A stretch of DNA of 64,000 bases from Streptomyces sp. GQFP (GTDB lineage Bacteria; Actinomycetota; Actinomycetes; Streptomycetales; Streptomycetaceae): NCBI RefSeq assembly GCF_021545335.1, contig NZ_CP089312.1:5890001-5954000 (forward strand), given 5' to 3'. This document shows, one piece after another, positions 16,709 to 25,649 of the stretch; positions within the stretch are counted from its first letter, which is position 1; each line of letters begins with the position of its first letter. Position numbers and translations under genes: made by a program. The notes beneath the pieces are model-generated. The model did no database searches and was not told where the DNA came from. It saw only the letters and a list, made by a program, of their open reading frames with translations.

Positions 16709-17806
16709 ATGCGTACCCTTCGTAACCTTCTCGCCGCCGTACTCGTCGTGGCGGCCCTGCCCGCGGCGGCCTCCCCCAGTCGGGGCAGCAGCCGGGCCGA
16801 GGCCGAACTGCCCGGCGGCAGAGCGAACTTCGTCGTCGCCACCGCCCACCTCAAACCCGGGATCCGGGACAGCTGGATGCGGCTGGGAACGTACAGATTC
16901 AACGCCGCGGACTCGACCGTACGGGCCGAGATGCGCCTGTGGCGGCAGAGCCGGCCGAGTGAGCGGGTGAACGCCGGGGTCACTCCGGACGTCAAGTGCG
17001 CTCCCGGAGGCGTGTGGGACACGGCCGCACGCCGGAACTGCCCGGTCAAGACGGTGGCCGGATTCCGGGACGGGGCCACGGACAAGCGGTCCGGCGTCTA
17101 CGAGCTGCGGGACCAGACCGTGCACGGCAGGGCCGCCCGGGTTCTGTGGATCAAGTGGAGCGTCGGGGCGAGTGCGTGGACCGAGCAGTGGGAGGTGCTG
17201 AGCAGGCCCACGCTGACACGGCTCGACCAGCTGTACTCGACCCGGGCGAACGCGGGTTACGGCTACGGCAGCAAGGCCGAACTCAGCAGCAGGCGGGCGA
17301 TGGACAGTGTGCGGCAGCACGACGGGGAGATCCGTCTGGAGGGGATGTCGTGGCGCAACAAGGGGCCGGCGGCGCATCATTCGCCCAGGGCGTCGGGATC
17401 GGTGTTCTCGCACTCCAAGTTCACCCGGTGCGACAACCCGAGCTACTGCATGACCCTGCGGGAGGCGGCCGGTTCGCGGAACGTCTGCGGTGGGACGGGC
17501 TGTCCGCACCACGGCTGGGACGGTGACCGCAAGATCGACATCACCATCCAGTACTACCTCGCCCGGATCGGTGCCCACGACCGACGGGACACCCTCTGGC
17601 ACTGGTGCTCCTGCCTGGCGATGGAACACGGACAGACCTGTCACTCGGGCAACTCCCATGTGAAGCCGATGCTGCAAGTGCTGGACGACAACGGGAAGTT
17701 CCGTGGCTGGGTCGGTGTGGAGACGTCGTTCTACCCGGGCAGCAACACAAAGGCCCACCGTGAGCAGGACATGTTGGGCGTGTTCCGGATGACCGACTGG
17801 GTGTAG
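16709..17806 (+). CDS. Secreted protein of unknown function
   Basis: About 365 residues with an N-terminal signal peptide (LLAAVLVVAALPAAASP). The mature region is rich in Trp, Arg and Cys: CAPGGVWDTAARRNC, CDNPSYC, NVCGGTGCPHHGWD, WHWCSCLAMEHGQTC. At least eight Cys in pairs point to a disulfide-stabilised exported protein. A GTG at 16706 adjacent to the ATG is an alternative start. No family recognised. Ends 15 nt before a strong hairpin. Confidence 0.78.
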   Translation: MRTLRNLLAAVLVVAALPAAASPSRGSSRAEAELPGGRANFVVATAHLKPGIRDSWMRLGTYRFNAADSTVRAEMRLWRQSRPSERVNAGVTPDVKCAPGGVWDTAARRNCPVKTVAGFRDGATDKRSGVYELRDQTVHGRAARVLWIKWSVGASAWTEQWEVLSRPTLTRLDQLYSTRANAGYGYGSKAELSSRRAMDSVRQHDGEIRLEGMSWRNKGPAAHHSPRASGSVFSHSKFTRCDNPSYCMTLREAAGSRNVCGGTGCPHHGWDGDRKIDITIQYYLARIGAHDRRDTLWHWCSCLAMEHGQTCHSGNSHVKPMLQVLDDNGKFRGWVGVETSFYPGSNTKAHREQDMLGVFRMTDWV

Positions 17807-17820
17807 GCGGTGCGGGGACG

Positions 17821-17859
17821 GCCCGGCCGTACGTGCCTGGAAGGCACGTACGGCCGGGC
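17821..17859. terminator. Bidirectional terminator hairpin
   Basis: GCCCGGCCGTACGTGCC pairs perfectly over 17 bp with 17843-17859 across a TGGAA loop. It lies between two convergent secreted-protein genes and can serve both. Confidence 0.85.
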
Positions 17860-17871
17860 CTGTCGGCCGGG

Positions 17872-18306
17872 TCAGCGGGTGCAGACGCGGTGGCCGCTGG
17901 TGCCGTACGTCGACTCGGTCCAGTACTCGATGGCGGACGCTCCGCCGGGAGAGTCCGCGGCCAGGTTCATCGAGACCTTGCGGTCGTCGTCGTTGACCCA
18001 GACGCTGGTCTGGTAGTCGGTGACGTTGCTGCCCTGGATGGCCTTCACATGCAGCCGTGTCGAGCCGGTCTGGTGGTCGCTCACGGTGGCCTTCACGGTC
18101 ACCGAGCGGTTGTGGAAGGTGGCCGTGACGGCCCTGGCTCCGCTCTTCTCGCCGCCCACGTTCGCACAGGCCTTGCGTGCCGCGGCCGGTGCCGCCGGGG
18201 CCTCGGCCAGCGCCGGCGCCGGGGCGGTCGCCGCCGTGAGCGCCGCCAGCGTCGCCGCCGCGAACAGGGCCGCCGCCTTGAACCTTCCGGGGGTTGTCGT
18301 ACGCAT
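17872..18306 (-). CDS. Small secreted protein
   Basis: 144 residues. The signal peptide has a long Ala-rich hydrophobic core ending near APALAEA, then an Ala/Pro linker. The mature domain of about 100 residues has two Cys (KACANVGG and HRVCTR) that could join its ends, and beta-rich sequence (VTATFHNRSVTVKATVSDH). It resembles small Streptomyces secreted beta-sandwich proteins of unknown function. Confidence 0.75.
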   Translation of the reverse strand: MRTTTPGRFKAAALFAAATLAALTAATAPAPALAEAPAAPAAARKACANVGGEKSGARAVTATFHNRSVTVKATVSDHQTGSTRLHVKAIQGSNVTDYQTSVWVNDDDRKVSMNLAADSPGGASAIEYWTESTYGTSGHRVCTR

Positions 18307-18472
18307 GCTGAAGTCTCCGTTTCTGTCGGATGGATCGGTCGCCGTCTCGCGGGCCGCAGAAGACCGTCACTCAAAGTGCTGATCCGGCCCGCTGACACCA
18401 CACTGCCCAGCCGCTGCGGTGCACGCTAGGAGCGGCCCGTATCCCACTTTCCGGGGTACCGGAATACACGTG

Positions 18473-21400
18473 ATGACCTGGGGGAACGCGGTGGAGGAGA
18501 AGACGGGGGGCGAGGCCTTCGGCAAGGCCCTGCGGCGGATTCGGAACGAGCGCGGAGTGTCACTGGCGGAGTTGGCGCGGCTGACGAAGTACAGCAAGGG
18601 GCATCTCTCGAACGTCGAGCACGGCCGCAAGCGCGCTCATCTCGCCATGGCGGTCGCCATCGACATCGCTCTCGACGCCGATGGCGAACTGCGGACGCTG
18701 TGCGAGACACCCGCCGCGCTGCCCGGCCAGCGCGCGACGCCCTGCCCGTACCGTGGGCTCGCCCACTTCGGGGTCGGGGACACGCGCTGGTTCTTCGGCC
18801 GTACGGCGGCCACCACCGACCTGGTGGACCGGGTGGCGTCGGCCGTGCGTGGCGGCGGGCCCGTCGTCGTGTTCGGTGCGTCGGGTTCGGGCAAGTCGTC
18901 GCTGCTGCGGGCGGGGCTGCTGCCGGCGGTCGCGCGGGGCGAACTGCCCGCGCCGCCGGGCGATCCCCTGGTGTCCCCCGGTGCGTCGGACGGGCGGTGG
19001 CGGTGTGTCGTCGTGACGCCCACCGCCCGCCCGGTGGACGCCCTCGTCCGCGCGCTGACCGAGCCGCTCGGGACGACGGACGTACGAACACTCACCGAAC
19101 GCGTCCGGGCCGGGTCCGTACCACCCGGGACCGAGCATGTCCTGCTGGTCGTCGACCAGTTGGAAGAGGTGTTCACCCTGTGCGAGGACGAGACCGAGCG
19201 CGCCGCGTATCTCGATGTGCTGTGTGCGCTGCCGCTGGCCGTCCTGGCCGTGCGCGCGGACTTCTTCGACCGCTGCCTCACCCACCCGGGGCTGGTGCGG
19301 GCCCTGCAACGGCGGCCCCTGGCGCTCGGTGCGATGAGCCGCAGCGAACTCGCGGAGACGGTCGAGCGCCCTGCGGCACTGGCGGGCACCGAACTGGAGC
19401 CCGGCCTGCTCGCCGTACTGCTGCACGACCTCGACCCGGGCGGACACGGCTACGACCCGGGCGCCCTGCCCCTGCTCTCGCACGCCCTGCTCGCGACCTG
19501 GCAGCAGCGCACCGGCCGTCGGCTCACCGTCGAGGGCTATCGACGCACGGGCGGAATCCGGGGTGCGGTCGCGACCACCGCCGAGCGCACGTATCTCGAT
19601 CTGCGTCCCGAAGACCGGGCCGCCGCCCGGGAGTTGATCCTGCGCATGGTGCAGGTGGGGGAGGAGGGCGGGGACAGCCGGCGGTGTGTCGAGCGCTCCG
19701 CGCTGGGGGAGGAGGCCGGGCCGGCGCTGGAGGCGTTCACCCGGGCCCGGCTGCTCACCGTGGACAGCGCACGGGTGGAGATCACCCACGAGGCCCTGCT
19801 GCGGGCCTGGCCACGGCTGGCCGGTTGGATCGACGCCGACCGGGCGGGACTGCGCACCCGGCAACGGCTCACGGAGGCAGCCGAGGCCTGGGAACGGCAT
19901 GGACGGCGGTCCGAACTCCTGTGGCAGGGCGCCGTGTTGAGCGTCGCCGCCCAGTGGGCCGCCGATCACCCGGGACGGGCGGACGAGCGGGAGCAGGCCT
20001 TCCTCGCGGCGAGCGACCGGGAGGCGAGACGCGGACTGCGGCGCCTGCGGCGGGCCCTGGCCGCCCTGATCGGGCTCGTGGTGGTGGTCGTACTCGTCGC
20101 CGTGGTCGCCGTCGACCAGCGCGCGGTGGCGGTCCGGGAGGGGAAGGCCGCCGACCGTGGGCAACGGGCCGCGCGGGCCGTCGCGTTGGCGGAGGGTGCG
20201 GGCGCGCTCCGCTCCGCCGACCCGGCGCTGGCCGCGACGCTCGCCGTCGCCGCGTACCGAGAGGATCCCGGGGCGCCGCAGGCGCGGGACGCCGTGAGCG
20301 GCAACTCCGGGCTGCCGTATCCCGTCCCGCTGCGGGGCAACGGCGACAAGGTGTCGGCGATCGCGTTCGGCCCCGGCGGGACGGTGGCACTGGGCACACG
20401 CGAAGGTCTCGTACGCATCTGGCGGCAGCCCCTGACCCGGACGCGGGCGCGTGTCGAGGCTCAGCTGAGGTTCCGGCCACCGCGCGTGGTGTACGGGATG
20501 GCGTTCGCCGGTGCGGGTGAGGCCGATGGCGATGGCGGGCGGGCCCTTGTGATCGCGGACAGCCGGGAGATCCGGGTCTGGCGTACGCACGGCTCCCTGC
20601 GGCCGACCCCCGGCCCGCTGCTGTGGGCGGTGGGCGGCGGGCGCGACGTACGGGTCGCCCGCGACGGCCGGACCGTGGCGGTGGCCTGTGCCGACGGCGT
20701 GCTGCGGCGATGGGATCTGAGCGACCCGGCCCGGCCGGCCCCGCTGCCAGGGCTCGACGCGGGACGGAAGAACCTGGTCTCCGTGTCGGTCAGCCGCGAG
20801 GGTTCCCTGATCGCCACCGGGGACGGGACGGACGGGGCGGGCGCGGCGGTGGTGTGGGCGCGGCGGGCGGACGGCCGGTACGCCCACGCGGACACGGTGT
20901 CGTTCCCCGGGCGTCGGGTGACCGAGGCCGCGCTGGCGCCGGACGGCCGTCGGCTCGCCATCGGTCTCGACGACGGCTCCCTGTGGATGTGCGCGCTGGA
21001 CCGGCGCGGTGTCTGCCGGACCCGGACCGAGGGGGAGCATGCCGGTAACTTCGCCGCCGGGATGGCCTACAGCCCGGACGGCTCCCTCCTCGCCGAGGCG
21101 GCGAGCGGCGGAGCGCTGCTGCTGCGGGACCCGCTGACAGGAACCGTACTGCTCACGCTGGAGCATCCGACGCCGTTGCAGTCGCTGGCCTGGTCGCCGG
21201 ACGGGGCCACGTTGTTCACCGGAGCCGACGCGGGCGGCACGGCCCACGCATGGCGGTTTCCGTTGCCCGTCCTTCTGGGGCACACCGGCGCTGTCACCGA
21301 CGTGGCCACGCACGACGGACGGGGCTTCGCCGCGACCGCGTCCACCGACGGCACGGCCCGGCTGTGGGATGTCTCCGTTCCCGAACGCCCGAAGCAGGCA

Positions 21401-22345
21401 GGGCGACTGGAGCACGCGGGTGGGGTGTCGGCGGTGGCCTTCGACCCGGCCGGACGGCGGCTGGCCACGGGCACGGCCGACGGGCGGGTACTGCTGTGGG
21501 ACGTGACCCGGCCGACCCGTCCCCGTTTGCTGGACAGGCTTGAAGCCCATGACGAGGACGTCACCGCGCTCGCCTTCGCACCGCACGGCACCCGTCTGGC
21601 CAGCGCGAGCTACGACGACCACACCTTCCTGTGGGACGTCCGGCCCGACGCCACCCTGCTACGGCGGGCCGACCTGACCACGCCCTCCACGGCAGGCGTG
21701 AGCGATGTCGCCTTCGGCCTCGGCGGCCGGCTGGTCGCCACGGCGGAGAGCGACGGAAAGGTGCGGGTGTGGGACGGCGACGGACACCCCGCTGGCCGCG
21801 ATGGACACCCCACGCGCCGACTGCCGATGCGTGAGGTCCCCTTGCACGAACTGCCCGCCCACGAAGGGATCGTGACGGCAGTGGCGTTCGCCGGGCCGCG
21901 GAGCGGGCTGCTCGCGTCCGGCGGGCAGGACGGGGCGGTCCAGCTGTGGCGTGTCGACCCGCGCCGACCGCTGCGCGAGCCGCGGAAACTGCCGGAGCCA
22001 CCGCGCCGGCACACCCGCTATGTCACCCGCGTGACCTTCGCCGCCGACGGACGCACGCTGCTCAGCGCCGCCGAGGACGGCACCGCCGCCCTGTGGAACG
22101 TGATCGATCCGCACCGTCCCGTCGTACGGGTGACCCTGCGCGCCCCCGGCGAGAGTTTCACCGGGGCCGCGCCGACGGAGGGCGGGCGGCGCGTCCTGAC
22201 CGCGAGCGGCAGCGTGGTGCGCCTGTGGTCGGCGGACGCGACAGCCGCGGCGGCCCGGACCTGCGCGACATCCGGCGCACCGCTCACCCGCGAGGGCTGG
22301 CGACGCCGGCTCCCGGACTTCGACTACCGAAAGCCGTGCGACTGA
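18473..22345 (+). CDS. XRE HTH - nSTAND1 ATPase - WD40 repeat protein
   Basis: About 1290 residues. XRE helix-turn-helix at about 16-71 (AFGKALRRIRNERGVSLAEL, SKGHLSNVEHG), then CPYRGLAHFGVGDTRWFFGR, the usual entry to nSTAND1 ATPases. Walker A is GASGSGKSS (135-143) and Walker B is VLLVVDQLEEVF. A winged-helix region follows, then a single hydrophobic helix (about 530-552, LIGLVVVVVLVAVVAV). Many C-terminal WD40 blades follow (LWDV, HEGIVTAVAF). Large STAND ATPases with WD40 sensors act as switch-like signal receptors. The DNA-binding head joined to a membrane helix is notable. GTG at 18491 with GGGGGAA upstream is an alternative start. Confidence 0.9.
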   Translation: MTWGNAVEEKTGGEAFGKALRRIRNERGVSLAELARLTKYSKGHLSNVEHGRKRAHLAMAVAIDIALDADGELRTLCETPAALPGQRATPCPYRGLAHFGVGDTRWFFGRTAATTDLVDRVASAVRGGGPVVVFGASGSGKSSLLRAGLLPAVARGELPAPPGDPLVSPGASDGRWRCVVVTPTARPVDALVRALTEPLGTTDVRTLTERVRAGSVPPGTEHVLLVVDQLEEVFTLCEDETERAAYLDVLCALPLAVLAVRADFFDRCLTHPGLVRALQRRPLALGAMSRSELAETVERPAALAGTELEPGLLAVLLHDLDPGGHGYDPGALPLLSHALLATWQQRTGRRLTVEGYRRTGGIRGAVATTAERTYLDLRPEDRAAARELILRMVQVGEEGGDSRRCVERSALGEEAGPALEAFTRARLLTVDSARVEITHEALLRAWPRLAGWIDADRAGLRTRQRLTEAAEAWERHGRRSELLWQGAVLSVAAQWAADHPGRADEREQAFLAASDREARRGLRRLRRALAALIGLVVVVVLVAVVAVDQRAVAVREGKAADRGQRAARAVALAEGAGALRSADPALAATLAVAAYREDPGAPQARDAVSGNSGLPYPVPLRGNGDKVSAIAFGPGGTVALGTREGLVRIWRQPLTRTRARVEAQLRFRPPRVVYGMAFAGAGEADGDGGRALVIADSREIRVWRTHGSLRPTPGPLLWAVGGGRDVRVARDGRTVAVACADGVLRRWDLSDPARPAPLPGLDAGRKNLVSVSVSREGSLIATGDGTDGAGAAVVWARRADGRYAHADTVSFPGRRVTEAALAPDGRRLAIGLDDGSLWMCALDRRGVCRTRTEGEHAGNFAAGMAYSPDGSLLAEAASGGALLLRDPLTGTVLLTLEHPTPLQSLAWSPDGATLFTGADAGGTAHAWRFPLPVLLGHTGAVTDVATHDGRGFAATASTDGTARLWDVSVPERPKQAGRLEHAGGVSAVAFDPAGRRLATGTADGRVLLWDVTRPTRPRLLDRLEAHDEDVTALAFAPHGTRLASASYDDHTFLWDVRPDATLLRRADLTTPSTAGVSDVAFGLGGRLVATAESDGKVRVWDGDGHPAGRDGHPTRRLPMREVPLHELPAHEGIVTAVAFAGPRSGLLASGGQDGAVQLWRVDPRRPLREPRKLPEPPRRHTRYVTRVTFAADGRTLLSAAEDGTAALWNVIDPHRPVVRVTLRAPGESFTGAAPTEGGRRVLTASGSVVRLWSADATAAAARTCATSGAPLTREGWRRRLPDFDYRKPCD

Positions 22346-22682
22346 GCCACTCAGGGCTCTGCGCCACCTTGCCTCTCCCGCGGTGCGGGTCCGCCGAAAG
22401 GTGTCCGTCGCCGGCCGAAGCCCGTACGACCACGCGTTCCGCATCCCTGTAACAGCCGTACGTCGTTTCCGGCGGCCAGGTGCGATCCGGCAGCCGGACC
22501 ACCGAGACGTTCGGCCGCTGTCATGGGGCCGCGCCGCATCCGGTGAGGCAGGCGAGCGGACAGGCGGTGAGCGAGGCGCCGAGCACCGGACGACGACGAG
22601 GAACGATTGGTCAAATTCACCCGTGATGTCCGCAACAGCGCCCCGCGCAACCTTCGGCGGGGATACGGCGTCGAGCGTCCGG
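22346..22682. other. Gene-free convergent gap
   Basis: 337 nt between the convergent WD40 and MEDS/HATPase genes. I see no convincing coding potential, RNA gene or strong hairpin; composition is slightly less GC-biased than the flanking genes around 22600. Confidence 0.5.
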
Positions 22683-23639
22683 CTAGCGGCCGATGCGGAG
22701 GTGGACGCGGACGGCCGTACCGTCGGAGCCGGTGTGGGTCCGGACCAGGTCCGTGACGGTGTGCACCAGCAGCAGGCCGCGTCCGCCCCGCTGGTCCCGG
22801 GCGGCGGGGCGGCGCCCGGCGAGCGGATCGGTCAGCCGGCCCCGGTCGCGGACCTCGCACACCACCTGGCCGTCCTCGGCCCAGATCCGCAGGCTGCCTG
22901 AGCCGCCGCCGTGCACCACGCTGTTGGTGGTCAACTCGGCCACGGCCAGGGCGAGATCGTCCAGTCGTACGCCGGACAGGCCCAGCCGCGCCGCCCGCGC
23001 GACGGCGTGGTGCCTGACGGCCGGCAGCTCGTCGACGCCGAACAACTGGGGCTCGGCCGACGCGGGAGCCGCCGGGAACGGCCGGTTGTAGTGGGCGATG
23101 ACCTCCCCGGGCGCGTACGAGGGACTGGGCCGCCAAGTTCCGCTTCCGCCGGAGACGATCACCGGGTGGGTGGCGTAAGCGTCGGTGAGCACCTTCTCGT
23201 CGAGGTGCTCGGCGTCGTACGGGCAGAGGATGGTCACGTCCCGGCCCTGGAAGGCCAGGTTGATCAGCGCCTCGTGCTGCACGCACGCCGGGTACTCGAC
23301 GCTGCTGCGGCCGGGCCAGATCGGCTCCCCGATGATCCGTACGTGGGTCCGGGGGTGGGCGTCGGCGAACGCGCGCAGCACCCTCGGGATGATCCGGCCC
23401 GGGTTGCGGCCCGCCTCGGTCATGTCGACGAAGTACACGGACGCGGCATCCCCGTCCAGGCCCTCCCTGAGCAGGGCCAACTGCCGCCCGGGCACGGCGA
23501 CCGCCACCGGCAGGCCCGCCTTCAGTCCCTCGCGGATGAACGGCACCGTGCCGTCCAGGTACTCCTCCTCGCCCCGGTAGAACAGGGCGGGATGCACGAA
23601 CGGCTCGGTGGCCGGCTCGGGGGTCCGCGGGGCGGTCAT
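22683..23639 (-). CDS. MEDS-domain anti-sigma regulatory factor (HATPase)
   Basis: 318 residues. The N-terminal MEDS (DcmR-like sensory) domain (about 15-190) has HPALFYRGEEEYLDGTVPFI and the HVRIIGEPIWPGRSSVEYP / ALINLAFQGRDVTILCPYD blocks. The C-terminal RsbW-type HATPase (about 215-318) has the N box VAELTTNSVVHGGG and the G box RGGRGLLLVHTVTD. Such proteins bind ATP and either sequester or phosphorylate STAS partners or sigma factors. Its start overlaps the upstream STAS gene stop by 4 nt, so the two form a coupled partner-switch pair. Cytosolic. Confidence 0.88.
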   Translation of the reverse strand: MTAPRTPEPATEPFVHPALFYRGEEEYLDGTVPFIREGLKAGLPVAVAVPGRQLALLREGLDGDAASVYFVDMTEAGRNPGRIIPRVLRAFADAHPRTHVRIIGEPIWPGRSSVEYPACVQHEALINLAFQGRDVTILCPYDAEHLDEKVLTDAYATHPVIVSGGSGTWRPSPSYAPGEVIAHYNRPFPAAPASAEPQLFGVDELPAVRHHAVARAARLGLSGVRLDDLALAVAELTTNSVVHGGGSGSLRIWAEDGQVVCEVRDRGRLTDPLAGRRPAARDQRGGRGLLLVHTVTDLVRTHTGSDGTAVRVHLRIGR

Positions 23640-24013
23640 CGCGTCACCACCTCGATCACGGACAGCTCCGGCCAGAACATTTCCAGCAGCCTTCGCAGTG
23701 TGGCAGGCGGCCGTTCGACCACGATGCGCCGCCCGGCCGGCAGGTCCGGAAGGTCCTGAGCGGTCATGGCGAGGGCCGAGACACCGGCGACATCGACGAA
23801 GGTCACGGCGGACATCTCCAGGTGCCACACGATCTCGGTACGAAGGGTCGACTGCCCCAACGCCTGCTCCCAGGCCGGACATGTGGCCGAGGTGACCTCA
23901 CCGACCGCCCGCCACCCCGCTCGGTCCGGCAACGGGCACAGCAGTAACGCGCTCTCGGCCGGAGCCGGTTCCGGTTCCGGCACCGAGGCATTCACCTGCC
24001 GCAAACTGTCCAC
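23636..24013 (-). CDS. STAS-domain protein lacking the phospho-serine; TTA codon
   Basis: 125 residues, one STAS domain. The conserved anti-anti-sigma block reads TFVDVAGVSAL (Asp74, Ala76). The Ser normally phosphorylated in SpoIIAA/RsbV proteins (DSSG or DSAG type) is absent, so partner switching by phosphorylation looks impaired. GTG start at 24013. Codon 23 is TTA (23945-23947), a rare codon read by the bldA tRNA, implying developmental control. Translationally coupled to the MEDS/HATPase gene and divergent from a second STAS gene. Confidence 0.8.
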   Translation of the reverse strand: MDSLRQVNASVPEPEPAPAESALLLCPLPDRAGWRAVGEVTSATCPAWEQALGQSTLRTEIVWHLEMSAVTFVDVAGVSALAMTAQDLPDLPAGRRIVVERPPATLRRLLEMFWPELSVIEVVTR

Positions 24014-24270
24014 GCACCCACCCCCGTATGCCGGTTGGCTCTCCCATATCCCGCCGTCGCTCCCACCCCAGTATTACGCTGCCGTGTCGGCGACGCTCGG
24101 GCAGGCACGGACAGGAAGACCGGCCCCGTGTCTCCACACCGGATCCGGAGTAGGTCGTATCGGACGGGGCAGGAGCCAGAGCACGACGGCCGCGGGCAAC
24201 GCCAGAGCCGCGCAGTGCAGGAAGGTGCGGACCCCGACAGCGCATCTGGATCGAGACCCGAGGTGAGTAC

Positions 24271-25008
24271 ATGTCTGCCCCGACCGCTACCAGTCCCTTC
24301 TTACTGTCCGGCGCCGAGGGGCCGTTGACGATCCGTACCGAGACGCGTGGCAGCACCGCGGTCCTGGTACCGAGCGGGGAGATCGTCCACGGCTGCACCA
24401 CGGTGCTCGACCCCGTCCTGGGCAAGCTCCCCGGCGGGACGGACGGGCTGGTCCTGGACATGGCCGAGGTCACCTTCATGGACACCGCCGGGCTGCAGTT
24501 CCTGGAACGCCTGGAGGACTACAGCGGCCTCGCCGGCATCTCCCTGCGGACCGTCAACTGGACCGGCCAGCCCCGCCGCATCCTGGAGATCACCGGCCTG
24601 TCGGTCCCGGCGACCGAATCCGACCCCGCGGGGCCCGCCTCCGATCAACCGCCCCCGGACACGGGCCGACTGCTCGCCTCCCTGCGCTCCGACCAGGGGC
24701 TGTCGGCGGTGGCCGCGGAGCGGGCGGAACAGGTGGAGAGGCTCCAGGAGCAGGTTCAGCAACTGGAGCAGGCCATGGCGTCCCGCCCGGTCATCGACCA
24801 GGCCCGAGGGATCCTCATGGCCGTCGAGTCCTGCACCGCCGACCAGGCCTGGGACACCCTGCGCGACGCCTCCCAGCACGCGAACACCAAACTCCGCGAC
24901 GTCGCCGAGGCCCTCGTGACGGTGAGCACCGGCGGCCCCGCTCCCACGGAGCCCGTACGCACGGCACTGCGGGACGCGGTGGATCGGCAGCAGCGGCGCG
25001 TGTCCTGA
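24271..25008 (+). CDS. STAS-ANTAR fusion protein; TTA codon
   Basis: 245 residues. An N-terminal STAS domain (about 15-115) has VTFMDTAGLQFLERL; Asp71 is present but the phospho-Ser position is Ala73. A Gln/Glu-rich coiled coil (about 145-165, ERAEQVERLQEQVQQLEQ) leads into an ANTAR domain (about 165-222, SRPVIDQARGILMAVESC). ANTAR domains bind paired hexaloop hairpins in nascent RNA and prevent termination. STAS here probably replaces the usual GAF or receiver sensor. Codon 11 is TTA (24301-24303), as in the divergent STAS gene, pointing to bldA-dependent expression of both. Confidence 0.85.
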   Translation: MSAPTATSPFLLSGAEGPLTIRTETRGSTAVLVPSGEIVHGCTTVLDPVLGKLPGGTDGLVLDMAEVTFMDTAGLQFLERLEDYSGLAGISLRTVNWTGQPRRILEITGLSVPATESDPAGPASDQPPPDTGRLLASLRSDQGLSAVAAERAEQVERLQEQVQQLEQAMASRPVIDQARGILMAVESCTADQAWDTLRDASQHANTKLRDVAEALVTVSTGGPAPTEPVRTALRDAVDRQQRRVS

Positions 25009-25042
25009 CCGTTGGAAAGGCCGTTGGAAAGCCGTTGGAAAG
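25009..25042. repeat. Three tandem CCGTTGGAAAG copies
   Basis: Direct repeat of an 11-12 bp unit starting at the stop codon of the STAS-ANTAR gene. Probably replication slippage. Lies between convergent genes; no hairpin role is apparent. Confidence 0.6.
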
Positions 25043-25071
25043 ACCGCCGGAAAAGGGCAGGCCGTCCGCTG

Positions 25072-25371
25072 CTACAGGCCGAAGATGGCGCGCAGTCCGA
25101 TTTCGACGGCTTCCATGACCCGCTCGTCCACCTTCCCCAGGTCCTCGGTGAAGCGCGCGCCGGACAGGGTGCGGAACTCGCCCAGCACGATGGTGCCCGA
25201 GGAGGGAACGCTGACAGGAATGTCGACGAGTGTCGCCTCGCGTACCTGCTGCGGGTAGATCAGTGCGCAGGTGGCGGTCTTGTTCTGCGCGTTCAGGGCG
25301 TCGGAGGAGATCACCAGGACGTGTGCGGGGCGGCCGGCGAGAGTGAGCTGGTAGACGTGCCCACGCTTCAT
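25072..25371 (-). CDS. MazF/PemK-type toxin
   Basis: 99 residues, the full length of a PemK/MazF-fold endoribonuclease. KRGHVYQLTLAGRPAHVLVI matches the N-terminal beta barrel, and VDIPVSVPSSGTIVLGEFRT the core, with Ser/Thr-rich active-site strands. The start overlaps the upstream antitoxin by 4 nt, the usual type II toxin-antitoxin layout. The predicted activity is mRNA cleavage; this is inferred from the family. Confidence 0.82.
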   Translation of the reverse strand: MKRGHVYQLTLAGRPAHVLVISSDALNAQNKTATCALIYPQQVREATLVDIPVSVPSSGTIVLGEFRTLSGARFTEDLGKVDERVMEAVEIGLRAIFGL

Positions 25372-25598
25372 CGGCCCGCCACCCGCGCCCAGCGCTCCAA
25401 GGTGGCGTCCTCGGTTTCGGCGGGCTCCGCGGCAGTGGTCACGATTCCGGCCTCGGCCCGCACTCGCGCGGACTTCGCCAGTTCCTCGGCGAGCATCTCG
25501 CGACGCAGTATCCGGGCGGTGTACGCGGAGGCGTTCCCCTTGGCCTTCACGAAGGCGGCCACTTCGTCGGGCAGGCTCATCGTCATGTTCACCGTCAT
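25368..25598 (-). CDS. Ribbon-helix-helix antitoxin
   Basis: About 76 residues. MTVNMTMSLPDEVAAFVKAK is a MazE/CopG-type ribbon-helix-helix DNA-binding start, and the C-terminal half is acidic, suited to neutralising the toxin. The ATG at 25598 gives the canonical N-terminus; an upstream ATG at 25634 would add 12 residues and has a poorly spaced ribosome site. Coupled by a 4-nt overlap to the MazF-type gene; expected to repress its own promoter. Confidence 0.78.
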   Translation of the reverse strand: MTVNMTMSLPDEVAAFVKAKGNASAYTARILRREMLAEELAKSARVRAEAGIVTTAAEPAETEDATLERWARVAGR

Positions 25599-25649
25599 AT
25601 GGGCATCATACGCAACGTCATGTGTCCCCATCATGTCCTCGACCCCGGG

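Noticed and set aside
14525..18370. 1281-codon open frame on the minus strand
   Set aside because: It runs opposite several well-supported genes (D-aminoacylase, ALDH, secreted protein) and has only His/Arg/Pro-rich sequence.
18560..21622. Long minus-strand frame opposite the WD40 gene
   Set aside because: Shadow of the third-position GC bias in the real gene.
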